NCBI GenBank assembly: GCA_002731775.1
Contig: PCCP01000065.1
Span: 1 to 48,101, forward strand
DNA from: Gammaproteobacteria bacterium
GTDB taxonomy: Bacteria; Pseudomonadota; Gammaproteobacteria; Pseudomonadales; Pseudohongiellaceae
Reading direction: 5' to 3'
Length of the DNA: 48,101 nt
Below the pieces are notes generated by a model. It saw nothing but the letters and a program-made list of their open reading frames with translations. It had not been told where the DNA came from and did not search any database. Positions 45,536 to 48,101 of the stretch are shown here, in pieces (positions within the stretch are counted from its first letter, which is position 1; the number at the start of each line of letters is the position of its first letter). A program made the position numbers and the translations under genes.

Positions 45536-47902
45536 ATGCAGAAACCGATAGTTTTACGCTCAATTCAACGTTTCATTACCGCGGGTAAACGGCTTCCCAT
45601 CTATCTTGGGATATTCGTCACGATCTTCGTTCTATGGCTGCAGATCGGCGCTCCCGCGGTGGTTAACGATTTCGTCGCGCGACTGGAATACCTGGTCTAC
45701 GATCAGCGCCTCAGCGTCATGCCCCGCTCATCGGTGCCCGCGGAGAACAAAATAGTCATCGTCGACCTTGATGAGCGCAGTCTGCAAGCAGAAGGCCAGT
45801 ACCCCTGGAACCGCATCAGGGTGGGTCGTCTGGTAGAAAAACTGAAGGATAATGGCGTCCTGGTGGTTGGATTCGATATCACCTTTGCGGAACCCGACCG
45901 AGACATCAGGGATCTGCTTGAGCCCATCGATCTTGATACGCTGAGCAGTGAATTTATTCAGACCCTGGAAGCTATCGAGCCTCAAATTAATTCGGATCAG
46001 TATTTCGCGGACGTCATGAGCCGGGATGTCGACGTCATCCTGGCGATTAATTTCACCCAGCAAACCGATGCCACTTACAATGAGTTGCCACCCTCGATCG
46101 TGGATATTGGCGCCGGTCTGGCGCGACGGGTAACCGTGCCGGATATGACCGGCTACACCGGCAATATCAAGATCTTGCAGGATGCAGCTTTGGGAAATGG
46201 CAGCATGAACCAAGAACCCGATGCCGACGGCATCGTCAGGCGGGTGCCGCTGGTTGTTCGTTACGGTTCCAACCTATACCCGACCCTGTCCCTGGAAATG
46301 ATCAGGGTCTACAATTTTCTCGAGAATTATGAATTGGTTACCCAGTCTTATGGCCAACTGGAAGTAGTGACGGCGTTACGGATAGGCGATGGCGCGGGTG
46401 CCTTTCTAATTCCCACCGATGGTAGAGGCCAGGTCAATGTGCCCTACGTGGGAACTTCGTCACTGAATAGCAATGAATTCTTTCGCTACATCTCCGCGAC
46501 CGATGTGCTGCGGGATAATTTGTCTCCTGTAGAACAGGCCGCTCTGGAAAACAGCCTGGTATTGGTCGGGACCAGCGCTCCAGGTCTTGGAGATAATCGT
46601 TCCATGCCCCTGGGTGCGGTTTATCCGGGAGTCGAGGTGCACGCGAACATGCTCAACGCCCTGCTCAGTTCCATAGCCGCAACCGCCCTCGCTGTGGATT
46701 CCGGTGATGCGTCCACGGCCTCGGTCTTCTCCACTTTTCAGCGTTCCACGGCGATATTTTTCCCCTACAAGCCGGATTGGTCCTCCGGTGCCACTTTCGT
46801 CATTATATTGGTATTCGGGCTTGGCATGTCGACGCTGTTTCCAATACTGGGTGCGGCGTCGATGGCAGTCACGGCAGGCGGTCTTATCGCTGCCAGCATC
46901 TGGGTAAATTTTCAGCTGTGGGATGTCTACAAACTGGACTTTCCCCTGGTGTTATTATTGCTGCTGATTGTGCTGGTGACCGGCACCGATATGATTTATG
47001 GATTCCTGGCTGAGAGCCAGACCCGAAAAACCATTAAGGGCATGTTTGATCAGTATGTGCCCCAGGCCCACATCGACTTCATTTTGGCCGACCCGGATAA
47101 CTATAGCTTCGAGGGGAAGAGTAAGGAGCTGACGGTATTGTTCTCCGATATTCGGAGTTTTACGACGATTTCTGAAGGCCTGGATGCGATTCAGCTGAAG
47201 AAATTACTCAATGATTTCTTTACACCCATCACTGGCATCATCTTCGATCATAGTGGCACCATCGATAAATACGTGGGAGACATGGTGATGGCGTTCTGGG
47301 GCGCTCCCATCGATGATGACGAGCATCGCTCCCACGCGATTCTGGCCGCCCTGGAAATGCTGGACCAGGTGGAGGCACTCAAGCCTGAATTTCGTGAGCA
47401 GGGCTTTCCGGAAGTAAATGTGGGGATCGGAATAAATACCGGGGTCATGAATGTTGGCGATATGGGGTCGACTTATAGGCGCTCATACACGGTGCTCGGC
47501 GATGCGGTAAACCTGGGTTCCAGACTCGAAAGCCTGACCAAGTTTTATGGTATCAAACTACTGGTAGGGGAAGATACGGTCAATGATCTGGATGAATTTC
47601 TGTTACGGCGGATAGACAAGGTGAAAGTGAAAGGCAAGGGCAAGGTGGTCAACTGTTACCAGCCCATGTGTTTGCTGGCAGCAGCGGATGACTCTCTGCG
47701 GCAACGGGTCAATGCCTACCACGAGGCATTGGATTGCTATTACGCCAGGGACTGGGACGGGGCGCAGCAGAAGCTGCAAACACTGCTGGAAGAGGAACCC
47801 AATACGCTGCTATATCAAATATATCTGGATCGGACCCACGAACATAAAAATGCTGATCTGCCCCCTGACTGGGATGGCTCGTTTACCCACCGCAATAAAT
47901 AG
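45536..47902 (+). CDS. CHASE2-domain class III adenylate/guanylate cyclase
   Basis: A 788-residue membrane sensor and cyclase. The N-terminal helix (about 20-42) is followed by an extracytoplasmic CHASE2 sensor (about 45-400; KIVIVDLDERSLQAEGQYPWNR, VGFDITFAEPDRD). Three membrane helices at about 417-495 follow, then the cyclase domain: metal-binding D538 in LFSDIRSFT and D582 in YVGDMVMAFWGAP, and the late RRSYTVLGDAVNLGSRLES with transition-state Asn and Arg. A short C-terminal tail of about 60 residues resembles a TPR. It makes cAMP or cGMP in response to an unknown signal; the choice between ATP and GTP cannot be settled by eye. Confidence 0.9.
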   Translation: MQKPIVLRSIQRFITAGKRLPIYLGIFVTIFVLWLQIGAPAVVNDFVARLEYLVYDQRLSVMPRSSVPAENKIVIVDLDERSLQAEGQYPWNRIRVGRLVEKLKDNGVLVVGFDITFAEPDRDIRDLLEPIDLDTLSSEFIQTLEAIEPQINSDQYFADVMSRDVDVILAINFTQQTDATYNELPPSIVDIGAGLARRVTVPDMTGYTGNIKILQDAALGNGSMNQEPDADGIVRRVPLVVRYGSNLYPTLSLEMIRVYNFLENYELVTQSYGQLEVVTALRIGDGAGAFLIPTDGRGQVNVPYVGTSSLNSNEFFRYISATDVLRDNLSPVEQAALENSLVLVGTSAPGLGDNRSMPLGAVYPGVEVHANMLNALLSSIAATALAVDSGDASTASVFSTFQRSTAIFFPYKPDWSSGATFVIILVFGLGMSTLFPILGAASMAVTAGGLIAASIWVNFQLWDVYKLDFPLVLLLLLIVLVTGTDMIYGFLAESQTRKTIKGMFDQYVPQAHIDFILADPDNYSFEGKSKELTVLFSDIRSFTTISEGLDAIQLKKLLNDFFTPITGIIFDHSGTIDKYVGDMVMAFWGAPIDDDEHRSHAILAALEMLDQVEALKPEFREQGFPEVNVGIGINTGVMNVGDMGSTYRRSYTVLGDAVNLGSRLESLTKFYGIKLLVGEDTVNDLDEFLLRRIDKVKVKGKGKVVNCYQPMCLLAAADDSLRQRVNAYHEALDCYYARDWDGAQQKLQTLLEEEPNTLLYQIYLDRTHEHKNADLPPDWDGSFTHRNK

Positions 47903-47954
47903 CTTGACGAGATTACTTGTGTACACAGCAACTACGCTGAAACCTGCGCTATTG

Positions 47955-47982
47955 TTGACATGGGAAGCTAAATCGGTAAAAT
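47955..47982 (+). promoter_or_regulatory. strong sigma-70 promoter of tRNA-Val
   Basis: TTGACA at 47955-47960 is a perfect -35 box, and TAAAAT at 47977-47982 is a near-perfect -10 box, 16 bases apart, followed by a GC-rich stretch (GCGCTC), as in growth-rate-controlled stable RNA promoters. The tRNA begins 19 bases later. Confidence 0.8.
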
Positions 47983-48000
47983 GCGCTCACTCTGCACTAT

Positions 48001-48076
48001 GGGTGATTAGCTCAGTTGGGAGAGCGTCGCCCTTACAAGGCGAAGGTCGCAGGTTCGAACCCCGCAGCACCCACCA
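48001..48076 (+). tRNA. tRNA-Val (anticodon TAC)
   Basis: A 76-base tRNA with encoded CCA. The D arm (GCTC/GAGC), the anticodon arm TCGCC-CTTACAA-GGCGA with TAC at 48034-48036, and the loop TTCGAAC are normal. Two stem positions do not pair: A6 with G67 in the acceptor stem, and A51 with C63 in the T stem. It otherwise follows the E. coli tRNA-Val pattern and has a strong promoter, so it is probably functional. The window ends 25 bases later. Confidence 0.9.
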
Positions 48077-48101
48077 AGGCCTGCGGTATGCTGTCATACG
48101 G

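Overview
This window comes from a gammaproteobacterial chromosome. The gene order is close to that of the Pseudomonadales: purN-purM facing DUF2066-hda, then DUF2069-wrbA-arsC-yihY, acyP, proS, aspS-yebC-ruvCAB-tolQRAB-pal-cpoB-queE-queC-tRNA-Lys, nadA, bepA, tusA, perM, dapA, bamC and prfB-lysS. A FleQ-type activator and a RF2 programmed frameshift agree with this. I would place it in a Pseudomonadales or Cellvibrionales-like, possibly marine, lineage. That assignment is inference from gene order, not from a marker-gene tree.

Layout. Bases 1-584 hold no gene I can support. 585-2923 is an arsenosugar biosynthesis cluster: the radical SAM protein ArsS and two associated glycosyltransferase-like proteins. 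3098-6243 holds an isolated FlgM anti-sigma factor, a hotdog thioesterase and FleQ, with no structural flagellar gene nearby. 6300-8119 is purine synthesis (purN, purM). 8360-10291 is a DUF2066 protein and the DnaA regulator Hda. 10358-13079 is a tightly coupled leftward operon (yihY-arsC-wrbA-DUF2069). 13165-15779 holds acylphosphatase, ProRS and an HU-like protein.

16291-28563 is a long rightward run: a FmdB zinc ribbon, AspRS, YebC, the RuvABC Holliday-junction machinery, the complete Tol-Pal envelope system with CpoB, and QueE/QueC for preQ0 synthesis, closed by tRNA-Lys(TTT). 28932-35041 holds NadA, the BepA-type outer-membrane protease, a TusA-like protein, a PerM-type membrane protein, DapA and the BAM lipoprotein BamC. 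35131-37957 holds RmuC, a small leucine-rich-repeat lipoprotein and a FKBP isomerase. 38082-45269 holds MnmC, RF2 with its programmed +1 frameshift, LysRS, uracil-DNA glycosylase, a ferredoxin-reductase-type flavoprotein and QueD. The window ends with a CHASE2-class III nucleotide cyclase and tRNA-Val(TAC).

Most of the window is conserved housekeeping. I see no CRISPR array, intact transposase, prophage or recognisable defence system, and no strong case for a new system. The points that deserve a second look are the arsenosugar cluster at the left edge, the isolated flagellar regulators, a palindrome family seen at 16161 and 25469, a foreign-looking block inside the ruvC-ruvA gap, the predominance of non-ATG starts in tol-pal, and two stem mismatches in tRNA-Val. 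No database search was possible; all family names come from motif recognition and gene context.
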